A stretch of DNA of 64,000 nucleotides, taken from the NCBI GenBank assembly GCA_036245805.1, contig BTRK01000004.1:36875541-36939540 (forward strand). The letters are read 5' to 3'. A program made the translations under genes and the position numbers. Positions 11,583 through 23,000 of this stretch are shown in pieces. Below the pieces are notes generated by a model. That model did not search any database, was not told where the DNA came from, and saw only the letters and a program-made list of their open reading frames with translations. The DNA is from Pristionchus mayeri (Eukaryota > Nematoda > Chromadorea > Rhabditida > Neodiplogasteridae). Every line of letters starts with the position of its first letter. Positions within the stretch are counted from its first letter, which is position 1.

Positions 11583-14500
11583 ATGTCAGGGGAGATTACC
11601 TTTTGCACGTGGACGGAAAATATCGATCCTGAAGGAGCTTACTCCGATGAAGTGGAAGTGTGTGGATTGCGATGGTGAGATATTGAAATGTGCTGAAAAT
11701 ACTATTAAATTATAGTATGCAAAAATGAATTTAGTGAATTTCCTTTGCGCTTAAACAAGTAAATGAATAGTTTTATTTCGAAATTTCTGATCACATGTTC
11801 CAGGAAGCTGTTGCTGGTGAAGAAAGACAGTTCCGAATACCTGGAAGTGTACCTCCTTCCTCGAATTTTCGATGCCGGTCCGTGGAGTTTCGATGTTTCT
11901 GCCGAGATCACAATCATTGGGTTGGATGAGGATTGGACACGGACATGCAAGGTTTGCAATTTTCAATTTTTCGTTTTAAATGTATTTCGAAGCCCCGAAC
12001 ACAGTCCCTGCCGCATCCTCGTTCTAATATCATTTTACACGGGTCTCCTGTAAAAGTGGGAAATGAGTCCCTGCGGCTACTAGAAATTATTTAGTAACTC
12101 AGATTTCGATTTAACTTTGTTGATGACCATGGTTGAAGGTCAGAAGAAGGTTCATCCAGTCAGTTTGGTGAAATCTGCACATTATCGATTTTTGTGATCT
12201 ACCGCTTAAAATTTATGTATTTCAGTTCATTTTCATCGTGGCTTCGTATACCAACAACCCAATCGTTTTTATTCTTTCTATGGAATCTCCAGACCAAATT
12301 AGGGGGTGTTTATGCTGACTAGTTTTCATATCCCTGTCCTCCCACTAGGGATTTACTATGGGGATAATCGACGTTTCTGGATTTGGTTATTTTTTGCATC
12401 CATAGTAATCCTATAGTAAATCCCTAGTGGGAGGACAGCGAAATGAAAAAATAGGCAACATAGACTCCCCCTAATTTTGTCTGGAGATTCCATTGAAAGA
12501 ATAAAAACGATTGGGTTGTTGGTATACGAAGCCAGAAAATTCTCTGTATTTTTATCAACCTATAGGAGTTATCGTCGAATAACTCGAGAACGAATGATTT
12601 TAGAGCAAATGTTCTCAGAAACAATTTTCTCCGTCTCGAAAATAGCTTTCGATTTCATGTCCACGAACTTACATAGTAAATCGATATCGGGAGGATGGTT
12701 ATATGAAATACTTTCAACGTAGGCCCCCACTAATTTTGTCCGTAGAATCCATAGAAGCAATAAAACTCATTGGGTTTAGGGTACGCTTCGATATACGATC
12801 GATTTCTCGATTAGAAAATAGGTTTTCCGCGAAAATGACTATGAAAACAGCTTCCAAACTTTTGGACATTGCTCATGATATTGTAGAACTCTAGAAGACG
12901 AGCAAAATGAGGGCAAACAGAACAGTGTACGATGAAAATGAACTGAAATACATATTGGGGTGTCCGGAAAGTTCGTATAATTTTTTGTTTTTATTTTTTA
13001 TTCAATGCTTTACAATTCTCAGTGACCAATGTATGCCCCCTTCTTTCTCACTACCTCCCTCCAGCGATTGGGCAGGGTCTCGATTCCTCTCTTCCAGAAT
13101 GCGGGTTTCTTCGAGACCGCCCAGTTCACGAAAGCCCTCACAACTTCATCTCGATTCTTGAACTTCTTTCCTTTGCAGAAGTCAGAGAGAGAGCGGAAGC
13201 AGTGGTAGTCGCATGGGGAGAGATCCGGGAATACGGTGGATGGGGAATCCTCTCGATCTTCAGCTCGTCCATTTTCTTCTGGGTCATCTTCGCTCGATGT
13301 GGGCGAGCATTGTCCATCAGAAGAAGAATTTTGCCCTGGTTAAGGAGTTTGGGAGGGACTCTGATCGCCACATCTTCCAGTTGTTCAGAGAAGAGGTCGG
13401 CATTGATGCTGGTGCCAGGGGCGAGGATCTCCCAGTAGATGGGACCGAGCACTGAGAAGAAGAAGCAGAGGAGTTCCTTCTTTCCGTGCTCTTCCTTCTT
13501 CGGGACGTGCGTGGGCTTCTCATCTGCATCCACCCATTGCAGTCTCCTCACAGGGTTATCGTACGTGATCCACTTCTCATCTGTAGCGATGATGGAATTG
13601 ACCCATCGAAGATTGGATCTACGATGGAGTAATTCCCGACAGACTTGAACACGATTTTTCAGCTGTTCGGGGGGAGAGGTCATGGGGAATCACTTGTGGG
13701 AGTTTCGGCTTCTTCCCAGATCGATGGAGGATATCGGACACCGTTGATCTGGGAGTACCAGTATCCTTCTTCAACTCACGCACACTGGCCATGGGCTTGC
13801 GCTTCAGTGTGCGGAGAACGAGAGGCTGATGGAGGGAGGGAGGGCGTCCAGAGCGGGGTTGATCATCGAGACCAAACTCCCCTTTCTTGAAGCGGGAGAT
13901 CCACTTATAGCAGAAGGGTATGGAGGGGGCGTCAGCTCCTTCCGACTGGGCTAGGGCAGAGTGGGCCTCCTTCACGGATCGGCCAAGACGGTAGTAATGA
14001 AGTAAAACTGCTCGGAGGTAGAGATGGGAGTCCATCACAAGAATCAATGTAGCAACTACGAGACTGATTAAATCCTCTCACTACTCAACGTCAGACTGAT
14101 GCAATACATTGTTGACAAACAGATTGCGCAATCACTGCATTTGATCGCGAACTGACTTTTTTTCCGAAGCATACGAACTTTCCGGACACCCCAATAAATT
14201 TTAAGCGGTAGATCACAAAAATCGATAATGTGCAGATTTCACCAAACTGACTGGATGAACCTTCTTCTGACCTTCAACCATGGTCATCAACAAAGTTAAA
14301 TCGAAATCTGAGATACTAAATAATTTCTACAGGGTGCGGAGAAAGTATGGCAACACGGATTTAACCATGTATTTTCTTTAAAAACCATCGCACACTTTTG
14401 GAACGGTACACAACATTGATCAGAGATATTAGGAACATAACAACGAGAGCTTATTCGATTTGACCTCCGTTAGCCTTGATGACAGCTTTGAGACGAGAAG

Positions 14501-17500
14501 GAACTGATTCGACGACGGCCCGAAGGTACTTCTTATCGATCTTGTCCCATGCCTTCTGAAGGGAGCTCTTGAGACTCTCCAGATTCGGGTGGCGAATGGA
14601 GCAAGCTTCCTTCTCTAGAACAGACCACACGCTAAAGTCGAGGGGATTCAGATCGGGACTGTTGGAGGGCCATTCATTAGATGTGATGAAGTCGGGAAGA
14701 TGCCTCGCGCACCAGTTCTGGGTGAGTTTTGCGGAATGAGCGAGTGTAGAATCTTTCTCTGGAAGGTCTACAGGGTGTCCAAAAAGTATTGTTACACGGA
14801 TAAAACCATGTATCTTTCTTTAAAAGCAACATAGACAACTCAAACGGGGCACAGTATTTATCAGTGACCATATGAACATAATAATGCACGATCACTCGAT
14901 CTGGCCTCCATTGGCCGCGATGACCTCTCTGAGACGACGAGGGACCGAGTCGATGACGGCCCGCAGGTAAGGGACGTCGATCTTCTCCCATGCCTTGAGA
15001 AGGGCTGCCTTGAGGGAATCGCGGTTCTTTTGGCGAGTAGAGCAGGCCTCCTTCTCCAACACTGACCAAATGCTGAAGTCCAGAGGGTTGAGATCGGGGG
15101 AGTTCGAGGGCCATTCCTCACTCGAGATGAAGTCGGGCAGATGGGCGCGACACCATGCCTGCGTCACTTTTGCCGAGTGAGCAGGCGCTGAATCCTGTTG
15201 GAAGGTCCAGCGAGCCCCTTTGAAGTGGGAGCGGGACCAGGGGAGAAGGGCCTTCTGGAGAATTGCCCTGGTGTAGTACTCCTTGTTGATCTTGACCCCG
15301 GGATCCACGAACACGAGAGGAGTCTTGCCCGTCGAGCACACACCAGCCCAAACCATCAGTGCCTGGGGGTGGGCAATGCGAGAGATGGTTCTACCTCTGG
15401 CGTCAGCTTGCTGAGGAGACTTGGCGATGATCCTGGTGTTCTGACTGTTGTAGACCTCCTCGACTGAGAACAGCTTCTCGTCAGAGTAAACGGTAGTCAA
15501 GTGCTCCCCACGATCGGCCCGCTGAAGGAGCAGCTTGCATCTCTCCAGGCGCTTCTGCTTGTGGACATCAGTGAGGCCATAGCCCTTTCTCATCTTGTAG
15601 GGGTAGGACTTGAGAAGAGAATGAACGATGGCACACACGGATCCTTTGGAGATCTTGAGATCCTTAGCCATCTTCCTGATGGATCGTTTGGCATTGCGAT
15701 TCACTCTCTTCTCCACGATTCTCCTGTTCTTCTGAGTGAGAGCGGTCTTGGGTCTTCCTGATCTTGGACGGTCCTTCGCAGTGCCCAACTGCTTGAAACG
15801 GGAGATGGTGCGATAGACTGTCATTCGGGAAATACGAAGCTTCCTCCTGATGGAATCTGGGGGGTCGCCGAGGGTCCAAAGGTTGATAATAGTTTGACGA
15901 TAGCGATTTGGACGAACCATGACTATGGGAAACTAATTAGTAGGTTCCCTCAACGCACCGAAGGGTGGGCTCAAACGTGTTATTACAGGTTTTGACAACT
16001 CGACCTACATGTTAAAAAAATTCGCGTTTCAAAAGTGTAACAATACTTTTTGGACACCCTGTAATGGCGCCCTTTGAAGTGGGAACGTGACCAGGGAAGA
16101 AGAGTCTTCTCCAGGATCTGCTTGATGTAGTAGTGCTTATCGACCTTCACACCGGCCTTGACGAAAATAAGGGGAGTCTTGCCGGTGGCACACACTCCTG
16201 CCCAAACCATCACTGACAGCGGGTGGGAAACTCGAGAGACGGTTCTGCCCCTAGCATTGGCTTGCTGGGCAGACTGGGCAATCACTCTCGTGTGCTGACT
16301 ATTGAAAGCCTGCTCCACCGTGAACATCTTCTCATCCGAGTAGACAGTAGTGAGATGCTCGGCCCGCGCCAGAAGCTTCTTGCATCACTTTAGTCTCTTT
16401 TCCTTGTGAATACCAGTGAGACCATGGCCCTTACGCATCTTGTAAGGGTAGCGCAAGAGTCCAGAATGGGCGATCTTGTGCACTGAACGCTCGTCAATAC
16501 CGAGATCACGGGCCATCTTCCTCATAGATCGCTTGGATTGCGTGCGACTCCCTTCTGCACGATTTTCTTGTTCTTGCGAATGACAGCGGAGGAAGATCTG
16601 CCCATTCTAGGACGGCCCTAAGTCGTGCCCAGTTACTTGAAACGGCGGATGGTCTTGAAAACGGTAGGGCGGCAAACACGGAGTTTCTTCGAGATTGAAC
16701 CAACGGTCTCGCCGGTGCTCCAAAGGTCAATAATTCATTGGCGGAATTGGTGGGGTCGAACCATGACTAGGGGAAACTATGTGAAGTGCGCTTTGAACAG
16801 CTCGTATGTTATGCCAAAACGTGTTAAAACATGTTTTGACAGGGTTCCAGGAGTGATGAAATATTTGAGTTCAAACTTTGTTTCCATACTTTCTCCGCAT
16901 CCTGTAGTAGCCAGCATTCCTACACTTTTACAGGAGACCCGTGTTAATATTAGGTTGGTGCAAAAGTTTCTTTACAGGGAATTTTCGAAGTTTTCTCGTA
17001 ATTGCTTTACTTATTCCAAAAACTACTCAGGTATTATTTGAGGCAGCATAGATGTATCACAATCATTGGTTTATATCGAATCGATCTTACGTCGATCGCG
17101 GGAAAAATAGTGCTAATCGAAAATTCGCAAAATTCGTTTTTTTGGGTATTCGGCAAAATTTGCCATAAAATTTAAGTGAACGGAATACAACGTTCGTTCT
17201 TTTGAGAAGTTGATCAATAACGGTTGATGTGTCCGCCGATCCCTTGAACTGGTGGTTTGGTAAGCTGGAAATCTTATGAGGTGGAAAAGACCAATTCCGT
17301 CGATCAAATTTCGAAATCACCACTTTGAAAAGTGCTGCTCTTGAGTGGAACAATGAATCATTACCATTTTTCTATTCGAGCATTAACATAATCGGTTCTT
17401 CTGATTTAGCTTCATATGGGACCAATTGCTCATCCAGCAAAATTGTAGAGCGCGATTATTAAAATTATGCTAGTTTCAAGAACTGATGTTTCCTGAAATC

Positions 17501-19862
17501 GTCCTTCCCTTAGCAAGCTATTTCACAACTGATCTGGCGCAGCTCATACAATATAATTCCCAGCAAATGTGCTCTACGAAAATGCTGTTATTGTGGTATA
17601 ATCACTACAGTGTGTAGAGAAATAATCTATCAAATAATCCGGCGGAAATTTGAATTTTTTGACTTTGGCATCTTACCCCGCCTGAACACCCGATCAAGCA
17701 GGATTGAGCAAAGGAGCGCTATGGAGAGTATACATCTACTAATATAATACGAAACACCATATCAAGACTGCTCAATAGCGAAGCAAGATATAGCACGAAA
17801 ACTGGGGAAGTGATTTTGTAAAGAAACTTTTGCACCAACCTAATATTTAGTTTTTTTATTGTTAATGTATAATAGAAGCTCATTATTCCGTATCCTCTCG
17901 CTATGTCTGTGAGAGAGCCTCCCTATTTACTATTATAAACTAAGGTGCAACTTGAATTTCACTAATGTTAGATGGATGTGAATTTGTAGTGATTGCTTAT
18001 TTTTGCTACTATGTTTATTTTGGTTTTATTATATGCTTGATATATTTATTATCTACAATTAAGGATTCGCTCAGCAGCAGCCATAAAAGATGTGGTTTCG
18101 ATAAGTTTATCTCTTGGGCCGACTTCAATGATGAAAAGAAGGTGAATTGTTTGTAAAATTTCCCTATAAAATAATAAATTTTTAGGGATACATAGTCAAT
18201 AATTACGCCAACGATTTCGAAATTGTAGCTCAATTCCATCTCTCTAACGTCGTTGGAATCAGGTTATTTTCTGCCGTTTTTTAAATATTTTGAAGAGCGA
18301 TTCTCGTCGAATGGAGTACCATTCTCGCTATTGTTCACGGTGGTTAAACTAGTTCTTAACTATTACATATTATTTTTGGAGAACAAAATATTTGTAGTCC
18401 TGTTATCGACTTCACTAATCCTGATGAACCCCTTCACGATATAGCATTTACACTCGGCGGAGAGAAATTATACGCAAACAAGCAGGTGCTTTTTAACGAA
18501 GTTCATTGTGAAAAAAAAACGAAAATTTAAGATTCTTGCCCTCCATTCTCCCGTTTTCAATGCGATGTTCTTTGGGAATTTCTCTGAGAAGGATAAGAAG
18601 CTGATCAATCTGGAGGATGTTGATCGAAAGGTGCAGGATTTTGATGAATATTTTGAAGTTGGTGTCGTTCAGGACTTTAATGTGCTTCTGAAAGCTTTGT
18701 ATGATCCGGAATATAAAATCAACGGTATGATTGGTAATCATTATTGCTATTGTGGTTCAATTTTGCAGATGATATGAGACTGTTCGAATCTCTTCTGGTA
18801 CTCGCTGATCGATACGATATCAAGGTTTGTCAAAATTTCTCCACAATGCTAATGATGCAAGCTTGCTTAAATCTCGCGGGGCCCCGGATGCCCGAAAAAG
18901 TTGGGATGAGCGCCGTCCCATACCAACTTACAAAGGTCAACGATCAAAGATCTACGCTCAAAAATGTGAAGAGCTAGTCTTGCTTGTCCGTCTAGGATAA
19001 GTTTGAAGCGAGTTATGAGGAAAAACGGGAGCTTGACCAACAGACATTCGAACTGACTGACAGACTAAATTTCTTATGTCGATATGATCTTATTGATCCA
19101 ATTGAATAAATTAATCTCTAAGATGTTAATTTCAGGCAGTGATTGATCGCGTGGAGGATTCACTCATTAAATCTAAAACCTTTTCGGTAGCTGAGAAATT
19201 TCTTTTCGCAGAGACACACCAATTCTATCGATTTGTCATGCTATATGTTGGTTTTATATTATTTTTAGTCTCTTTATTATAGCGAAGTCAACTTACATTT
19301 AGATCTCCATATTTTTTTTCATTTTGAAATTTTCTAAAAGATACTTTCCACAAGAGAACATAGTAAGTCCACGGGTTTCAAAAATTCGATTATACTCAAA
19401 CTTTGTTCTCCTTCTCCCACAATATCTCATTTTACTATGACCTCCATTTAATACAGCGGCTGTTTAACATTCATCATAATTAACACTAGGAACTCATACA
19501 AAGCAAAAATTTATTTATCACAATTTTGGCCATCCGTGGACCTGCTACGTTCTCTCGTGACGATCGCTTAAACCCAATAATGTATTTATTTGCAGACGAA
19601 AACGATCGATCAATGCGGACACACTTGCAGGGACGTTGAAAAGGAAGCCGTTTTGGTGAGTTTTATATTTCATTGACTATATTTTTCTTCAGTTAAATGT
19701 TTTTTTACAATATTAAAAAGTTATATATTTCAGGCATCAGAACAATATCGTCAACTCTCCGAAGAGACGAAGACTGCAATTGAAGTATCGTTAGGGGACT
19801 CTTGGCGCGTTACCCATCCTCAACAGTTGTATGTTTTAAGAAATAATGATTTTTTAAAATAA
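11583..19862 (+). CDS. MATH-BTB protein, gene 1
   Basis: Exons with consistent phase are 11583-11674, 11804-11951, 18064-18141, 18186-18262, 18398-18485, 18532-18724, 18769-18824, 19136 to about 19250, 19596-19655 and 19734-19862. The N-terminal half is a MATH domain (VCGLRWKLLLVKK, then EYLEVYL, then WSFDVSAEITI, ending FHLSNVVGIR). The second half is a BTB domain (DIAFTLGGEKLYANKQ, then ILALHSPVFNAMFFGNFSE, LINLEDVD, FNVLLKALYDPEYKI, LVLADRYDIK) with a C-terminal BACK-like helix set ending EQYRQLSEETKTAI. MATH-BTB proteins are substrate adaptors for cullin-3 ubiquitin ligases. Within exon 6 a 42-base in-frame segment (18637-18678) bounded by GT and AG may be a tiny intron. The donor after the 19136 exon is uncertain. 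Intron 2 is 6.1 kb and full of transposons, and its acceptor (ATTAAG) is weak. Confidence 0.75.
12235..12535. repeat. Hairpin inside the MATH-BTB intron
   Basis: Arms 12235-12360 and about 12405-12535 are reverse complements (GGCTTCGTATACCAACAACC and complement). The inner loop contains ACTAGGGATTTACTA and its complement. Confidence 0.6.
12466..12790. repeat. Diverged direct repeat
   Basis: The segment from CCCCCTAATTTTGTCTGGAG near 12468 recurs about 257 bases later as CCCCCACTAATTTTGTCCG, followed in both by related sequence ending in TTGGGTT. The divergence suggests an old duplication. Confidence 0.4.
12955..14194 (-). mobile_element. mariner copy 1 (DD34D), two frameshifts
   Basis: A 1,240-base element is bounded by TA on both sides (12953-12954 and 14195-14196) and by inverted ends starting TTGGGGTGTCCGGAAAG. 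The minus-strand transposase starts at 14047 (MILVMDSHLYLR), with a helix-turn-helix region ending DDQPRSGRP and the catalytic pair in IIATDEKW and LLLMDNARPH. It is shifted near 13682 by one extra G in a G run and again near 13229 by one missing G, which destroys the third catalytic aspartate region. It sits in intron 2 of MATH-BTB gene 1. It is non-functional as it stands. Confidence 0.9.
14771..16061 (-). mobile_element. Inner maT-type (DD37D) element, structurally intact
   Basis: A 1,291-base element with TA on both sides (14769-14770, 16062-16063) and perfect inverted ends of about 27 bases starting CAGGGTGTCCAAAAAGTA. It encodes one uninterrupted transposase (14892-15920, minus). Intact ends, target duplication and reading frame together suggest a young, possibly autonomous copy. 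It is inserted within a related older element. Confidence 0.9.
14892..15920 (-). CDS. maT-family (Tc1/mariner superfamily) transposase
   Basis: The 342-residue protein cuts and rejoins DNA at the element's ends. Residues about 1-110 form two helix-turn-helix units for binding the terminal repeats, with a GRPR-type linker (RPRSGRPK near 52-58). The DDD catalytic triad is D147 in VYSDEKLF, D243 in FQQDSAPAH and D281 in SPDLNPLDF. There are 37 residues between the second and third, which is the DD37D signature of the maT family. Length is normal for the superfamily. No stop or frameshift is present and the start MVRPNRYRQ is at the expected place. It lies in an intron of MATH-BTB gene 1, antisense to it, so it would need its own promoter. 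Confidence 0.93.
   Translation of the reverse strand: MVRPNRYRQTIINLWTLGDPPDSIRRKLRISRMTVYRTISRFKQLGTAKDRPRSGRPKTALTQKNRRIVEKRVNRNAKRSIRKMAKDLKISKGSVCAIVHSLLKSYPYKMRKGYGLTDVHKQKRLERCKLLLQRADRGEHLTTVYSDEKLFSVEEVYNSQNTRIIAKSPQQADARGRTISRIAHPQALMVWAGVCSTGKTPLVFVDPGVKINKEYYTRAILQKALLPWSRSHFKGARWTFQQDSAPAHSAKVTQAWCRAHLPDFISSEEWPSNSPDLNPLDFSIWSVLEKEACSTRQKNRDSLKAALLKAWEKIDVPYLRAVIDSVPRRLREVIAANGGQIE
16950..17843. mobile_element. Non-autonomous mariner-type element, 894 bp
   Basis: The ends are TTAGGTTGGTGCAAAAGTTT and the complement, each flanked by TA (16948-16949, 17844-17845). The end sequence is very like those of the mariner lineage that includes human Hsmar1. I find no transposase motifs inside. 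It abuts the right arm of the inverted-repeat element in the same intron. Confidence 0.75.
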
Positions 19863-20047
19863 TTAGTTCGGTTGTATGTTGAGCTGACAGTATAGCATCA
19901 AAATGTTCATATTTACTTTTATACTATGACTAATATTGCTTATTTGTTCATTTTTTCCATATGCTGATTGTTTCTCTTATTTCATTATCATTTATTTGAG
20001 TATTATATATTTATCTGTTCAGTCGGCTGAAAGATGGCATCACTGAG

Positions 20048-23000
20048 ATGAGAGAGGATAGGAATCTGATGGAAGGAATTGATAAAAGTGGTGAGTGGTA
20101 AAGGTCTCTAAAATTGCAACTTCACTTTTCCGTTGCGTTATTTATCATTAACGAGCTTGCTTCTCCTCTCTCAGTATCCGGACTATTTTGAATGTGTAGC
20201 GGGCATTTATCTCGAACTTTAAATAGTGGTTTATTTTTTCAACCTCTACCAAAAAATGTGAAAGTTTCGGCGAGGGGCACATTTTTATCTTATATTAGCT
20301 TGTGGTAATCCAAAAGTTGTTCGATATCTTATTAGCCAACTATACAATTTCTCATCTGATTTTGTTCTTTCATCCACAGCAGTCCTGGCATCTGGAGGTT
20401 TCCCGTCTTCCTTCGGCCTATTTTATGGCAGACCCCACGAGAATAGAGATTACACCCTCAGTACCTTCGGTCGAGGAGTCTATGAAGCATATACGGATAT
20501 TGGCGGATTGACGTGGTAGGTACTCTGCTATTTTACACGCATCAGTAAATTGCAAAGATTGTTATTTATTTTTTTCGTCGAGTTCTAAATCATAATGAAG
20601 GCCATCTCATTCTAAAGGGGAAGGATCTCACATTCGAGCCCTGTAAAAATTTACGGGACATATGACGCCGTACTCCTAAGGCTCGAACAACTGTTGGAAC
20701 AGCGATTTTTTTCAAAAATACGGTTTCAAGGGTAGTTGTTCATGCTGATGACGATGGCAATCATCATTTTGCATAATTGACCTTCGGTCATGCACCGTGA
20801 TGCCCATTTGAATAACGAAATTTGTGATTTATTTGATCTATCGGGAGTAAGAATAGTCCTAGAAACTTGAAAATCATTTTCCCGGGGTACTTATTCATTC
20901 TCTTTAAGATGGTATATTTGAAATCACCGCTGGAAAAGCTCTTCATTTGTTTTGTGTCAGGATCTGTGCCTAAAACTCAAAACTAGAGCGCGTTCTTATG
21001 TATGTTACCCAGCTGAGAGGCTAGAATCCAATTTTTAAGCAATTCGAAGTATAGGTTTTTTTAGATATGATCTTTACAAATTTCCCATTCCAACAACATC
21101 TCGTTTCTCGCATACTTGCCATGTGAACAGGAGCTATCGTGCGTTCACCCATGTTCGTCGTGGCTCAGTTGGTTGTGCTTCTGGCTGCCAATCGTTTTGT
21201 TGTGGGTTCGATCCTCACCGAAGTACAATTTTTGCCATAGTATTTTACTTATCTTATGTTTTCTCTCGAATATTTTCGAGGGTTATTCTATGGTCACACG
21301 AATTGCTTAAAAATTGGATTCTAGCCTCTCAGCTGGGTAACATACATATCAACAAAACGGCGCGCTCTAGTTTTGAGTTTTAGGCACAGATCCTGACACA
21401 AAACAAATGAAGAGCTTTCCAAGCGGGGATTTCAAATATACCATCTTAAAGAGAATGAAAAAGTGAAAAAGTACATATATGTTGCTGGTGATCCAAAAAT
21501 ATATTCAATTATTTCGTGTTTCTAAATACTAATTAATTTAGTTTTTAAACATTAGTTTCGCTAGTAAATTTGATAAGAAGACACGTGTTACGTTAAAAAA
21601 TGGAATTGGAATGATTTTGCTTTTTTTTTGTTCAGCATGTTCTCCCAAAAAATCGCAGGTCGTTAGATGGAAGATGCACAATTCAAACTCATTCTGATGG
21701 GAAAAATCGCGGACTCCTCTCTTTGATGCTCGTGGCAAATGAAGATCACCCTTCTCCATTCGAATGGGAGGCTGAGGGAATCATCGAGGTTAGATATGAT
21801 CAATTATATGCCAACTTTGTGGTTTCATCCTTTGTGTTACTGAAAAATATGACGCTAAAAATTCATAAATTCTTTCACCTATTATGCAGATTGAAGCTGC
21901 ATTTTGCGCTGAAGGAATCGTTCTGATGGATCCATGTGACCCGACCTATGCAACGAAGAGTGTCGATGGGCGTGGAGTGACAATTAATCCTTACTCGAAA
22001 GAACCATTCCCGATCAAGACGCAGGCAAGCTTATCTATGCACAAATTTAATGATTTTACCATTATATTTTTTACATTTGATGTGAAGTCACTAATGTTCC
22101 AATTCCTCAAAAAATATGCATACTTCTTACAGTTTTCTTTCTCTCTGAACGACAAAAATCGTAAAGGGTTGACTCCTTGCATTTGTGTGATAATGGACAA
22201 TCGTGATCGGCGACAGCGGCAAAGTAATAGATCTGTTTGGGACCACGCCGGAATATTTGTGAAGTCGCGAATTCACCTGACAAAGGTCACCGGAGTCAGG
22301 TGAGTGTCTTAGTTCTATGTGATAATATTGGGGTGTCCGGAAAGTTCGTATAATTTTTTGTTTTTATTTTTTATTCAATGCTTTACAATTCTCAGTGACC
22401 AATGTATGCCCCCTTCTTTCTCACTACCTCCCTCCAGCGATTGGGCAGGGTCTCGATTCCTCTCTTCCAGAATGCGGGTTTCTTCGAGACCGCCCAGTTC
22501 ACGAAAGCCCTCATAACTTCATCTCGATTCTTGAACTTCTTTCCTTTGCAGAAGTCAGAGAGAGAGAGCGGAAGCAGTGGTAGTCGCATGGGGAGAGATC
22601 CGGGGAATACGGTGGATGGGGAATCCTCTCGATCTTCAGCTCGTCCATTTTCTTCTGGGTCATCTTCGCTCGATGTGGGCGAGCATTGTCCATCAGAAGA
22701 AGAATTTTACCCTGGTTCAGGAGTCTGGGAGGGACTCTGATCGCGACATCTTTCAGTTGTTCAGAGAAGAGGTCGGCATTGATGCTGGTGCCAGGGGCGA
22801 GGATCTCCCAGTAGATGGGACCGAGCACTGAGAAGAAGAAGCAGAGGAGTTCCTTCTTTCCGTGCTCTTCCTTCTTCGGGACGGGCGTGGGCTTCTCATC
22901 TGCATCCACCCATTGCAGTCTCCTCACAGGGTTATCGTACGTGATCCACTTCTCATCTGTAGCGATGATGGAATTGACCCATCGAAGATTGGACCTACGA

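Larger units (their letters stand above)
14330..16904 (-). mobile_element. Outer maT-type (DD37D) element, decayed, split by a second one
   Basis: The ends read CAGGGTGCGGAGAAAG and its imperfect complement, with TA at 14328-14329 and 16905-16906. Removing the inner element leaves about 1.28 kb. Transposase pieces are visible on the minus strand: an N-terminal part with several frame breaks (16330-16770), a middle part at 15983-16327 (VMVWAGVCATGKTPL, then SRSHFKG), and the C-terminal part at 14460-14770 (NEWPSNSPDLNPLDFSVW to NGGQIE). The inner element landed at a TA in the codons just before the second catalytic aspartate. About a quarter of the residues differ from the inner element, so it is a distinct, older lineage. 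Confidence 0.85.
12030..16946. repeat. Split inverted-repeat element hosting the transposon nest
   Basis: The left arm (about 12030-12215, from ACACGGGTCTCCTGTAAAAG to the region ending CCGCTTAAAATTT) is matched in reverse complement by 14193-14329 plus 16905-16946. The two right-hand pieces were separated by insertion of the maT element at 14330-16904. Between the arms lie a hairpin and a mariner copy. This gives the insertion order: inverted-repeat element first, then mariner, and the two maT elements in the right arm. Confidence 0.65.

Noticed and set aside
13022..13438. Plus-strand frames in the mariner copies (also 22402-22740, 38041-38550)
   Set aside because: They are antisense shadows of the transposase; they recur in all three copies only because the DNA does.
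18825..19135. Extra coding exon (EASYEEKRELDQQTFELTDR) inside MATH-BTB gene 1
   Set aside because: It looks protein-like, but exons 18769-18824 and 19136 join perfectly in phase without it, and it ends in a stop; treated as intron.
21153..21226. A functional tRNA gene
   Set aside because: A and B boxes and T arm are good, but acceptor and anticodon stems pair poorly; reported only as tRNA-like.
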